Notes: generated from the letters alone by a model not told the origin. A DNA stretch of 10,567 nt from a bacterium (GCA_021818045.1 JAKAFF010000029.1:1-10567); one strand, 5' to 3'; positions 1-7,256 are shown, numbered from the stretch's first letter. Program-made: numbers and translations.

Positions 1-14
1 AATCTCTTTTTCAT
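1..14 (-). CDS. Probable gene start cut by the left window edge
   Basis: On the minus strand an ATG at 14-12 is followed by AAA AAG AGA, a typical basic N-terminus (Met-Lys-Lys-Arg). An AAGGA Shine-Dalgarno match lies about eight bases upstream (minus strand of 23-27). Only four full codons are inside the window, so no function can be assigned. The call rests on the well-placed ribosome binding site and the orientation, which is the same as that of the glycosyltransferase behind it. It could be a chance ATG. Confidence 0.35.
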
Positions 15-15
15 A

Positions 16-52
16 GTTCGTGTCCTTTTGGGTTAGTTAGTTTATCACGAAC
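16..52. repeat. 7-bp perfect inverted repeat around a predicted RBS
   Basis: GTTCGTG at 16-22 and CACGAAC at 46-52 are perfect inverted copies separated by 23 bases. The loop contains the AAGGA ribosome binding site proposed for the minus-strand gene starting at 14. The pair could be an operator or a weak leader hairpin. The arms are short enough that chance is a real possibility. Confidence 0.25.
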
Positions 53-167
53 CTCTAATCTGGGGTGGACTAGTTTTTGGGGATCAGGTCACTATGCCAC
101 TTGCGACGTGCGATTTGTCGGCAGCTTTCACGCAGCTTAAATGTGAAGTTATTTGTTACGATTGGTA

Positions 168-869
168 TTAGGAGTGAAAGTCATCTAAAATCAGTTGGTT
201 TTTCAAAGCCGCTTTAGCTGATTCCCCTAACCAGTGGTAGATGGCGACGTCTGGATTCAGCCCAAATCCCACATTCCAATTGTAAATTGCAGGAAGGGTC
301 TCAATGGCGTAATGGTTTTCTATAATAATATGCGTTAAAAGATCTTGATCCCCTCGAAATCGTCCCGATTGCTCTGCGGATAAAACGGCCCACTCTCGAA
401 TGACGGCAGAGCTTGGTTGAAAGACGATGACTCCAGAATTGTAGACGGAGGGGGTTACCATATCTAAGCAAAGGGCGATGCCAGACAGCGGGTGCGCTTT
501 TTCATAAAGTGGGGCGAGGGGAGCTGCAATTTCACAATCTAGATCGATCCAGATAGTGTGTTGGAATGGCGATCGTAGACAGGCGGCCCCTTTTTGAAAC
601 CAGGTATTGCGACATTCCCAAAACTGGGTGCCATATTTTTGCTCCCATGTTTGCACAAGATGCGGATTGACTTCCGAGCGGTCCTGTGCAAAAAAGGGAC
701 TTTGCTTGATCAGCTGTCCCCGCTTTTTACACCACTCTTTTCCCCTGGCGGACATGCCAAAATCAAAAAATGCAACCGGATCTGGGTTGTGACGACGATA
801 ACGCTCCCACCACCAGGGTAAAAGCCACTCTTGAGAAGCGTCCGTTCCGACGATGATTCCATAGGTCAT
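168..869 (-). CDS. GT-A fold glycosyltransferase (DxD type)
   Basis: Likely a cytoplasmic or membrane-peripheral enzyme that moves a sugar from a nucleotide-sugar donor to an unknown acceptor. From the ATG at 869 it is 233 residues. A DxD metal and nucleotide-sugar site is seen in IWIDLD (D109 and D111), followed by YNSGVIVF (N144-S145-G146), GDQD (173-176), the aromatic segment LPAIYNWN (192-199) and IYHW (H212). This order is typical of GT8/GT32/GT77-like retaining transferases. No signal peptide or membrane span is evident, and three consecutive Trp residues lie at 19-21. A TTG start at 881 would add four residues. I chose the ATG, but neither start has a good Shine-Dalgarno. It is divergent from the exporter operon. 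Its sugar, acceptor and any link to the exporter are unknown. Confidence 0.8.
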   Translation of the reverse strand: MTYGIIVGTDASQEWLLPWWWERYRRHNPDPVAFFDFGMSARGKEWCKKRGQLIKQSPFFAQDRSEVNPHLVQTWEQKYGTQFWECRNTWFQKGAACLRSPFQHTIWIDLDCEIAAPLAPLYEKAHPLSGIALCLDMVTPSVYNSGVIVFQPSSAVIREWAVLSAEQSGRFRGDQDLLTHIIIENHYAIETLPAIYNWNVGFGLNPDVAIYHWLGESAKAALKNQLILDDFHS

Positions 870-940
870 ATGAGTACGCAATCGGTCATGATATATTGGG
901 ATGCCTTAAACGTAAATACAGGAGCATTCCTCTTCAGTCG

Positions 941-972
941 ATCGAGCATTAAAATTTTTTTTAATGGTCGGT
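941..972. promoter_or_regulatory. Imperfect palindrome between divergent genes
   Basis: CATTAAAA (947-954) and TTTTAATG (959-966) form a perfect 8-bp stem closed by four T. Past one G/G mismatch (946/967) the pairing continues with C943-G970, G944-C969 and A945-T968, then a wobble and one more pair. The whole element is about 32 bases long and lies between the glycosyltransferase start and the exporter operon. No plus-strand gene precedes it, so a terminator role is unlikely. A regulator binding site or a leader hairpin is more plausible. AT-rich sequence raises the chance of accidental pairing. Confidence 0.35.
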
Positions 973-1032
973 GTCTTGTAATTTTGCAGGCAGTCTGTTG
1001 ATTCAAAAATTTTAAATTGATACGTTGGTGGT

Positions 1033-1623
1033 ATGTGCCCTAAACAGTCGTTGCATCCTTCCTTTCAGAGCGTCGATGAAGCGGTGACCGTCGTTGGGTT
1101 TAAAGGATGGATTTTTTTGGGCTGCTCATTTTTTCTGTTTATTCCCATTCTTTTATGGGCGTTTTTGGGACAAATTCCTATTTCTGTTGCAGGAAGGTGC
1201 CTTTTTTTTTCTCCGCAATCTGAGCAGATGCAAATTTATGGCTTCGTCCCTTTTTTAGCAGGACAATCGATTCACGAAGGGATGGAGGTAGAGTGCTCTA
1301 TAGATGCTGTAGAAATTTCTGAAATGGTAAAAGCTACTGTTAAAACGGTACTTCCCTTTCCAGTGGATATGCTTGAACCCCATGTTGCGCAGATTCCCTC
1401 CAATACACTAAAGAGCTACTTGTTGCAAGAAACAGAAGGAATGCCTTTGGCTTTAGTCATCGCCGAACCATTGAAAGATCCACAAGATCCTTTGAAGTTT
1501 GTGGGCACTTATGGGCGCATTTCAGAGAATGCATTGCATTCAGGGAACACAGGCACAATGGTTGTCACTGTCAATAAAGTGACGCCTATATCCTATGTAA
1601 TCCCCTCGTTTTTAAAAGAATGA
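1033..1623 (+). CDS. Short HlyD-like adaptor of an NHLM-type exporter
   Basis: Periplasmic adaptor (membrane fusion protein) expected to sit on the ABC exporter encoded by the next two genes. The 196-residue protein has a short cytoplasmic N-terminus, one membrane span (about 24-46, ending in LLWAFLGQIPISVAG), a beta-barrel-like segment (about 66-112, including GQSIHEGMEVECSI) and a C-terminal PISYVIP motif (185-191). The WxxxGxIP element after the span and the PIxYVIP ending match what I know of NHLM bacteriocin secretion proteins (TIGR03794-like). Those are normally clearly longer because a coiled-coil hairpin and lipoyl halves lie between the span and the barrel. Here that middle part is missing with no frame break, so it is an intact compact form. 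The ATG has no good Shine-Dalgarno: GGTGG ends only one base before it. Its stop overlaps the next start (ATGA). Confidence 0.75.
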   Translation: MCPKQSLHPSFQSVDEAVTVVGFKGWIFLGCSFFLFIPILLWAFLGQIPISVAGRCLFFSPQSEQMQIYGFVPFLAGQSIHEGMEVECSIDAVEISEMVKATVKTVLPFPVDMLEPHVAQIPSNTLKSYLLQETEGMPLALVIAEPLKDPQDPLKFVGTYGRISENALHSGNTGTMVVTVNKVTPISYVIPSFLKE

Positions 1624-3788
1624 TTATGGTCTCTAAAAGGATCGATCTCGAAACTGTTTTTCAGATGGAAACCGCTGAGTGTGGGGTGGCTTCTTTGTCC
1701 ATGGTTTTAAGCCATTTCGAAATTTATGTTCCTTTAGAAACATTGCGCGTAGAGTGCAACGTTTCTCGAGATGGAAGCAATGCATTCAATTTGATCAAAG
1801 CCGCTCAAAAATATGGACTTTTTGCTCAAGGCTTGCGGCTTTCGGCACAGGATTTACAAAAGATCGAAGCCCCCGCGATTTTAGTTTGGAATCAGTTTCA
1901 TTTTATCGTTTATGAGGGGTGGAGCAAAACGCGCGTTTATGTGAACGATCCTGCACTTGGGAAAAGGTCTTTTTCTTTTGAAGAATTTGCAAAGGGATTT
2001 TCTGGTGTTGCGATCGAGTTTAAAAAAACAAAAGAGCTGAAAAAACAAGGGACAAAGCCCTTGTCGCTTTTTCAAATTGCTGCGCAGTATTTAAAAAATG
2101 CTCCTCAGGCCGTGACTTTTTTGTTGCTGACTAGCGCTTCTTTGATGATCCCAGGATTTGCCCTTCCTGCTTTTCTTTTAGTGTTTATCGATGTTTATTT
2201 CTCTGCATTCCATCTCCCATGGATTTGGCAGTTTTTATCTCTTGTGTCGATGACTGCTTTTTTTTCTGGCATTTTAGTGTGGATGCAGTTGTATTTTTTA
2301 AGTCGTTTAAATGTGAAATTGTCCCTCAGCCTTTCAAGTGGATTTTTATGGAAGTTGTTGAGGTTGCCAATCCATTATTTTCAAAGCCGCAGAGCAGGGC
2401 AAATTTTGTTTTTCATGGGCTTAAATCAGTCGGTGGCAGAGGTCCTTACGGGATCTGTGATTTTCCTTTTAATCCATATCCTTTTTTTTCTGTTTTTTGC
2501 CTTCGCCATGTTTGCTTACGATAGCACGATCGCCTGGATTGGTATTGCAGTTGGGGCAATCAATTTGAGCACGATGTACTTTATCTATCGGTTTAAAAGT
2601 GATGAGGAGTCTCGTTACCAAATTCAGCGGGCGATGTATTACGGCATTTCTGTGGCCGGACTTTCAAATATGGATTTTCTGAAAACAAGAGGAGGCGAAT
2701 CGGGATTTTTCAGTTTGTGGGCAACGATCTTTTCTAAAAATCTCAACGGATTTCAAAAACTAGAGCAGAAAAATTTGCTCCTTTTTGTTCTGCCAGCTTT
2801 TTTTCAAATGCTCGCTTGGGCGGCTTTGTTGGGAATCGGTTCGATCCGCATCATCCAAGGGGATCTAACGGCCGGCAAACTGATGGCTTTAGGATTATTA
2901 CAGGTGAGCTTCCTGATCCCAATCAATCGATTTATCGAGTACAGTCCGCAAATTCTTAGCCTGAAAAAAAATATCCAATGTTTGAATGATATCTCAAATC
3001 AGGCGGAGGACAAAATCTTTAGTGGATCTTCAGACAAAATGGATCGGCAAAAATTAAGTGGGAAAGTGGAATTTCAAAATGTCACTTATCGCTTTTCTCC
3101 TCAAACAGAGCCCATCGTTAAAGATTTGAGTTTTAAAGTAGAACCGGGTCAAAAAATCGCTTTTGTAGGGCCAAATGGAAGCGGCAAATCCACCGTTGCA
3201 AGACTTGCTGCGGGGCTGTATCATCCGGAAACAGGGAGCATCCTTTACGACGGGATCCCCATTGAAAAGATTCCTCCGGACCTTTTTCGCAGCTCTATCG
3301 GCCATATCGATCAAGATCCCTTTTTGTTTGCAGGCACTATTCGTGAAAATATCTCCCTTTGGCAGCACGATGCATCGGATCATGCCATGATGGCTGCTGC
3401 TCAAACAGCTCAAATTCACGAAAAAATTGCTTTGCGCGATGGAGGGTATGATGCATTTGTTGCAGAGCAAGGGAGTAATTTTAGCGCTGGCGAAAGACAA
3501 CAGTTGCAATTAGCCCAATCCTTGTTTCATAACCCAACTCTTCTGATTTTCGACAAAGCACTGAGCTTTCTCGATGAGCAGACCAAAAAAATGGTTGCAA
3601 AAAGAGTTGAAGAAACGGGCGCTACAGTCATTATGGTCGTTGACCGAACCCATCTTTTGCGTCTTTGCGATCAAATTTATGTTTTAGATGGCAAAGGTGC
3701 TGTGATTCAAACGGGAACCCACGAGCAACTGAAAAATGTAGAGGGGTGGTATCAGGAGTTTTGCAAAGACGAGGGAAAAGATGGATAA
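1620..3788 (+). CDS. NHLM-type ABC exporter with C39 leader peptidase
   Basis: Inner-membrane exporter half that should cut the leader from a precursor peptide and translocate the product. The 722 residues hold a C39 peptidase domain (about 8-135), a membrane domain of about six spans (165-440) and an ATPase (480-720). The peptidase residues are present: oxyanion Gln15, Cys21 in AECG, His94 in FHFIVYEG and Asp110 in NDPALG. In the ATPase, Walker A is GPNGSGKST (517-525), the Q-loop is Gln565 and the signature is FSAGE (621-625). Walker B reads LLIFDKALS, so Lys646 replaces the catalytic Glu. The switch His is Asp675 (VVDRTH). This ATP site therefore looks degenerate, as in one half of heterodimeric exporters. 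The gene starts in a four-base ATGA overlap with the adaptor and overlaps the next gene by eight bases, so translational coupling is likely. An alternative start is the ATG at 1626. Confidence 0.9.
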   Translation: MIMVSKRIDLETVFQMETAECGVASLSMVLSHFEIYVPLETLRVECNVSRDGSNAFNLIKAAQKYGLFAQGLRLSAQDLQKIEAPAILVWNQFHFIVYEGWSKTRVYVNDPALGKRSFSFEEFAKGFSGVAIEFKKTKELKKQGTKPLSLFQIAAQYLKNAPQAVTFLLLTSASLMIPGFALPAFLLVFIDVYFSAFHLPWIWQFLSLVSMTAFFSGILVWMQLYFLSRLNVKLSLSLSSGFLWKLLRLPIHYFQSRRAGQILFFMGLNQSVAEVLTGSVIFLLIHILFFLFFAFAMFAYDSTIAWIGIAVGAINLSTMYFIYRFKSDEESRYQIQRAMYYGISVAGLSNMDFLKTRGGESGFFSLWATIFSKNLNGFQKLEQKNLLLFVLPAFFQMLAWAALLGIGSIRIIQGDLTAGKLMALGLLQVSFLIPINRFIEYSPQILSLKKNIQCLNDISNQAEDKIFSGSSDKMDRQKLSGKVEFQNVTYRFSPQTEPIVKDLSFKVEPGQKIAFVGPNGSGKSTVARLAAGLYHPETGSILYDGIPIEKIPPDLFRSSIGHIDQDPFLFAGTIRENISLWQHDASDHAMMAAAQTAQIHEKIALRDGGYDAFVAEQGSNFSAGERQQLQLAQSLFHNPTLLIFDKALSFLDEQTKKMVAKRVEETGATVIMVVDRTHLLRLCDQIYVLDGKGAVIQTGTHEQLKNVEGWYQEFCKDEGKDG
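3771..3775 (+). promoter_or_regulatory. Shine-Dalgarno for the second ABC gene
   Basis: GAGGG lies five bases before the ATG at 3781, inside the 3' end of the preceding coding region. It supports the overlapping start and translation as part of the same transcript. Confidence 0.6.
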
Positions 3789-5859
3789 AGAGCTTTCTGA
3801 TAATGAAATTCTTGAAGGCGCTTTAGAAGAAATTGGTGCAGTTTTAACTCTATCCCTTGCTGAAATCATCGGTCCAACCAAAGACCCTCTGGCTCAAGCG
3901 TGCTTGATTATTGGCCGCGAAATGGGGGTTAATCTGACCATTGTGCCAGAGGTTTCTGAGCTTCAAAGTGTCGATGCAAAACTAGATCTGATCTGCAGCG
4001 CTTCACAAATTCGCATGAGAAAAGTGCGTTTAGAGGAGAACTGGTGGCGGCAAGATTTCGGACCGCTTCTCGGCTTTTGGAAAGAAAACCAACCCGTTGC
4101 GTTGCTCAATCGAAAACATTACACTCTGATAAATAAGCAAACCGTTTTAAACATCGATGAGACTGTAGATGCCGATCTTTCAGAAGAGGCTATTACATTT
4201 TATATCCCCTTTGATACGCATGAAAAAGTCGGGCATCAAATTTTGAAAACGATCTCGACGTATCATCTGAAAAATTGGAAAATGGCGATTCCTACTGTGC
4301 TTATAGGGATTCTCTACGCTTTAGTGCCGCCCATTGCAACAAAAGTGCTATTTCAATACGCGATTCCAGAAAACTTTCCCACTGTTGTGATCTACATCAG
4401 CCTATGGCTTGTCTTTTCCGCAATCGGATTTGCGCTATATAACTTTCTTTCAGGGTTGCTGGCCCTTGGCATCAAAAAGCAGCTTTCCCATTTTTTGCAA
4501 GGAGCTCTTTGGGATCGATTGCTCAGATTGCCCGTGCAATTTTTTCACAACACCTCCGTCGGAGAATTGAGTACTTGCATGTTGTCTCTCGATAAAATAA
4601 GCGAGACAGCCAATGCACAAACGCTCAAATTGGGATTTACAGGATTTTTTGCCTTTTTTTACTTTTTAGCAATGCTCTACTTTGTCCCAAAATTGTCTTT
4701 GGTCATTTTGCTCGTATCTGTGCTGTGTGCGGGGATCAATCTGATTTGTAGTCATTTAAAAGCTCAAGTAGTCGGGCATTTTTTAGCGTTAGAAGGGGGG
4801 GTGCAAGGGACTTTATTGCATTATATCCGAGGGATTGCGAAATTGCGCACGGCTCGTGCAGAGCACCACGCATTTGCCCATTGGGCTTCTTTGTTCGCAA
4901 AGATGCAAACTTTTCGCTTGAAAGCAAAATCTTTACAAAATATCGCAGCTACATGCAACCACTTTTTGCCAATTTTTTGCTATTTTTTGATCTACTTATT
5001 CGTTTTAGAGTGGTTCCCAATCAAGACCATCTCTTTGCCCAACTTTTTGGCATTTAGCATTGCCATGGGAAGTTTTTGTGCTAGTTTTTTTCCTATGAAT
5101 GACGCGCTAGTGCTCCTTGTGGATATTAAGCCCTTGTGGAAAAAAGTAAAATCGATCTTCGATGAACCCATTGAGAAGAGTTGTTATAAACAAAGTGTAT
5201 CTAAATTAAAAGGATGCATTGTTTTTAAAAATGTTGTGTTTGCATATTCTCCGCAAACTGTAAACGTTTTAGATGGGATTTCTTTGCGTATTCAGCCCGG
5301 TGAATACATAGGGATTGTGGGAAAGAGCGGAAGTGGGAAATCGACCCTTTTGCGTCTTTTACTCGGGATTGAAAGGGCCCAGTCTGGAACACTATTTTTT
5401 GATGAACGCGACATTCAAGATTTAAACCTTCGTTGGTTGCGCAATCAAATCGGGGCGGTTTTTCAAGGTGCTGGAATGACCTTTGAATCGATAAGCGAAG
5501 CTATTTGGATTGCAAACAGCTCCTTAGATGCAATGCGAGAAGCGTTTGAATTTGCGGTTATTGCAGAAGAGATCGCATCGTTGCCTCTGAAAATTGCCAC
5601 CCCTACCAATACTTTGTCGGGCAGTCAAAAAGATCGCCTGTTGCTGGCAAGAGCTGTTTTAGGAAATCCTCCTATTCTTGTTTTTGATGAGCCGACTGCA
5701 TCGCTAGATAGCAAGACGCGCTTGATCATTAATGAAAATATCAGAAAGCGAAAAGAGACAAGAATTGTGGCTACTACGCGACTTGAGAACGTAAAAGGGG
5801 CTGACAGAATTTATGTTCTGGATCAAGGGAAAATTACGCCCTATCAACCCAATACATGA
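3781..5859 (+). CDS. NHLM-type ABC exporter, second subunit
   Basis: Partner ATPase/permease of the preceding peptidase-ABC protein, 692 residues. The N-terminal region (about 1-150) carries NWWRQDFGPLLGF, PVALLN and FYIPF. I recognise this pattern from the N-terminal domain of NHLM bacteriocin ABC proteins (TIGR03797-like), and it is not a C39 peptidase. The membrane domain runs over about 165-450. The ATPase (478-690) has Walker A GKSGSGKST (514-522), Q-loop Gln562, a near-canonical signature LSGSQ (612-616) and an intact Walker B ILVFDEPTASLD with Glu637. The switch position in VATTRLEN is Thr666, not His. With the partner's Lys646, a heterodimer would have one strongly degenerate ATP site and one site with its catalytic Glu but no His. 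A good Shine-Dalgarno precedes the start. No clear T-tract terminator follows the stop. Confidence 0.9.
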   Translation: MDKELSDNEILEGALEEIGAVLTLSLAEIIGPTKDPLAQACLIIGREMGVNLTIVPEVSELQSVDAKLDLICSASQIRMRKVRLEENWWRQDFGPLLGFWKENQPVALLNRKHYTLINKQTVLNIDETVDADLSEEAITFYIPFDTHEKVGHQILKTISTYHLKNWKMAIPTVLIGILYALVPPIATKVLFQYAIPENFPTVVIYISLWLVFSAIGFALYNFLSGLLALGIKKQLSHFLQGALWDRLLRLPVQFFHNTSVGELSTCMLSLDKISETANAQTLKLGFTGFFAFFYFLAMLYFVPKLSLVILLVSVLCAGINLICSHLKAQVVGHFLALEGGVQGTLLHYIRGIAKLRTARAEHHAFAHWASLFAKMQTFRLKAKSLQNIAATCNHFLPIFCYFLIYLFVLEWFPIKTISLPNFLAFSIAMGSFCASFFPMNDALVLLVDIKPLWKKVKSIFDEPIEKSCYKQSVSKLKGCIVFKNVVFAYSPQTVNVLDGISLRIQPGEYIGIVGKSGSGKSTLLRLLLGIERAQSGTLFFDERDIQDLNLRWLRNQIGAVFQGAGMTFESISEAIWIANSSLDAMREAFEFAVIAEEIASLPLKIATPTNTLSGSQKDRLLLARAVLGNPPILVFDEPTASLDSKTRLIINENIRKRKETRIVATTRLENVKGADRIYVLDQGKITPYQPNT

Positions 5860-5947
5860 TTATTAACTGACGCTGTCAAAAATCGATGCTGCAGGTTATT
5901 TTGGTATGTACCCGTTCCACCTCAATGCCGCCCAAAGCTTTCAATGA

Positions 5948-5976
5948 TTGTGGGGAAACAGGAGACCGGGTAGAAT
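5948..5976 (+). promoter_or_regulatory. Candidate sigma70-type promoter for the TPR-like gene
   Basis: TTGTGG (5948-5953), a 17-base spacer and TAGAAT (5971-5976) resemble -35 and -10 boxes; the -10 matches consensus at five of six positions and the -35 at three. The expected transcription start, about 5983, lies some 23 bases before the ATG at 6006, which fits that start and not the upstream one at 5886. The -35 is weak, and read-through from the exporter operon is also possible. Confidence 0.3.
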
Positions 5977-6005
5977 GGATCTTTGCTTTTATATTGCGAG
6001 ATTTT

Positions 6006-6653
6006 ATGGAATTGTCCTCTACAGTATTGCAATTTGTGCAAGAGCGCAAAAAAGAGTTGGTCATTGGATTTACTTCAGTGACTGCAGGGGTTGCTATCTT
6101 GATTGCCTATTTTCAGGCGGGCCCAGATGCGCAGTCCTATGCGCAAGCTCAAAGAGCCTTCTTGCAATGGGAATCAGCCCCCCAAGATGACGGACTCTAC
6201 GCCCACTTGAAGGAGGCTGTTCGCAATACTCCATCGATTGGAGCTAAATACGAGGCTGCGATTGCGCAGCAGTTGTTAAATACAGCACGAGCTTCAGATG
6301 CTCTCGCAATGGCCATGCGCTCGATCCGAAGGGTGGAGGATGAGGTTCCCTTTCATAGCCAGTACGCTAGAACTACATTGCTGATTGAGCAAGGCGAGTA
6401 TCAGCGGGCTTTGCAAGAAGCAGTCGCGCTGAAAGTGCGTTTGGGCGATAAGCCGGCAACCGCTTTGTTGCAAGCGCATAACTTGCTCAGAATCGCTTGC
6501 CTGCAGCAGGCGCTGCACAATCGCCCAGGAGAAAAAGTGGCTTGGGAAGAGCTCGAGGCGTTTTTAAAGACTGCGGAAGGTTCGCCTTTAGCTGCTTTGA
6601 CGGCAGGTAGCGTAGGCTTTTCTCAATATATCGCTGAGAGAAAAAAATCTTAG
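6006..6653 (+). CDS. Membrane-anchored TPR-like (YfgM-like) protein
   Basis: A 215-residue bitopic protein. A short cytoplasmic N-terminus with basic residues (QERKKE) leads to one span (about 18-36, VIGFTSVTAGVAILIAYF). The rest is Ala/Leu-rich helical sequence of TPR character, for example AIAQQLLNTARASDALAMA and LIEQGEYQRALQEAVAL. The topology resembles YfgM-type ancillary proteins, in which a periplasmic TPR domain assists the Sec translocon or chaperones, but the family assignment is tentative. The frame stays open back to an ATG at 5886. I prefer 6006 because the 40 extra residues are not of similar character and a candidate promoter lies inside them. Neither start has a strong Shine-Dalgarno. 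It follows the exporter by about 145 bases, so it may or may not be co-transcribed. Confidence 0.7.
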   Translation: MELSSTVLQFVQERKKELVIGFTSVTAGVAILIAYFQAGPDAQSYAQAQRAFLQWESAPQDDGLYAHLKEAVRNTPSIGAKYEAAIAQQLLNTARASDALAMAMRSIRRVEDEVPFHSQYARTTLLIEQGEYQRALQEAVALKVRLGDKPATALLQAHNLLRIACLQQALHNRPGEKVAWEELEAFLKTAEGSPLAALTAGSVGFSQYIAERKKS

Positions 6654-6696
6654 AGGTAGTTGCAAAATGGACGCAGCTTGAGTTTTACAACTCTCT
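6654..6696 (-). terminator. Terminator-like hairpin between convergent genes
   Basis: GTTGCAAAA (6659-6667) pairs with TTTTACAAC (6683-6691) with one mismatch and a 15-base loop, and the stem can extend outward through GAG and CTC with a small bulge. On the minus strand the hairpin is followed, a few bases later, by seven T (complement of 6641-6647), the layout of a rho-independent terminator for the membrane protein gene ending at 6699. No T run follows it on the plus strand. The stem is AT-rich and the gap to the T run is longer than ideal. Confidence 0.4.
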
Positions 6697-6698
6697 CC

Positions 6699-7145
6699 TT
6701 AGTCGTGTTCGTCGCTGTCGGAGTCGGGTTCGTTTTGCGAGGGTCTATTTGCTGATGCGATTTGCGCCTGGCGGATGTAGTAATGATAAGATGTCCCCGC
6801 AAGCAGTCCCACTCCCCCAAACAAAATAAACGGAATGAATAGGGCAACTACAATATGGACAAAACCTAGAACCATTTGGGTCATTTTTTCTTGCTTGTAG
6901 GCAAAATGATAGAACTGTCTTAGCCCTTTTTCCGTAGGAATGGATAAGAAAATCCCAATAATCACCCCAATCGCTAGAAAAGAGATTGTCAGTTTCGGTC
7001 CAGTGAAAAAGTCGTACATACTGGAGATCGCGCCGATGACAAGCGCTAGGACAGTAAACACTTCTGTTGTATACTTGCGAGCAAAGTTTTCCATCTCTTG
7101 AATGGAAATCCCCTCTTTAAACTTCTCCATTACTTTCTTTGCCAT
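6699..7145 (-). CDS. Small three-span membrane protein, unknown function
   Basis: A 148-residue protein I do not recognise. It has an amphipathic, lysine-containing N-terminus (MAKKVMEKFKEG), then two hydrophobic segments in close succession (about 27-46 and 51-70) separated only by MYDFF and a few residues, a basic loop (KGLRQFYHFAYKQEK) and a third segment (about 92-117). The C-terminus is hydrophilic and acidic (DSDSDEHD). The close hydrophobic pair resembles the bilobed domain of chlamydial inclusion membrane proteins, but such hairpins are common in other membrane proteins, so this is only a hint. A G-rich stretch (GGGGG) lies nine bases before the ATG and may serve as the ribosome binding site. 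The gene stands alone, converging on the TPR-like gene and diverging from the type II secretion genes. Confidence 0.75.
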   Translation of the reverse strand: MAKKVMEKFKEGISIQEMENFARKYTTEVFTVLALVIGAISSMYDFFTGPKLTISFLAIGVIIGIFLSIPTEKGLRQFYHFAYKQEKMTQMVLGFVHIVVALFIPFILFGGVGLLAGTSYHYYIRQAQIASANRPSQNEPDSDSDEHD

Positions 7146-7256
7146 GAATATTTTCCCCCACTCCCAACGGAGCTTATAGACACCCTCTTAGCTGTATTTA
7201 ATACTTAATTTAATTTATTTGCAATCCCCCAATGTTCGTAAACAAGAAGGCAAGGA

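Noticed and set aside
888..1001. A 37-codon plus-strand open frame in the intergenic region, considered as a precursor peptide for the exporter.
   Set aside because: It has no Shine-Dalgarno, no Gly-Gly or similar leader end, and it runs through the palindrome. The residue pattern looks random.
3054..3509. A 151-codon minus-strand open frame inside the peptidase-ABC gene.
   Set aside because: It is opposite the conserved ATPase domain and has no recognisable domain or ribosome binding site.
5842..5878. Minus-strand TTGACA with a TGTATT 17 bases away, read as an antisense promoter into the second ABC gene.
   Set aside because: The -35 is perfect but the -10 matches only four positions, and no transcript or small gene explains it. 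Such matches occur by chance.
5865..5880. TGAC-GCTG-TCA-like small hairpin after the second ABC gene, considered as a terminator.
   Set aside because: The stem is only four base pairs and no T run follows on the plus strand.
5886..6005. N-terminal extension of the TPR-like protein to the ATG at 5886.
   Set aside because: No ribosome binding site, unlike composition, and a candidate promoter lies within it. The ATG at 6006 places a normal membrane anchor near the N-terminus.
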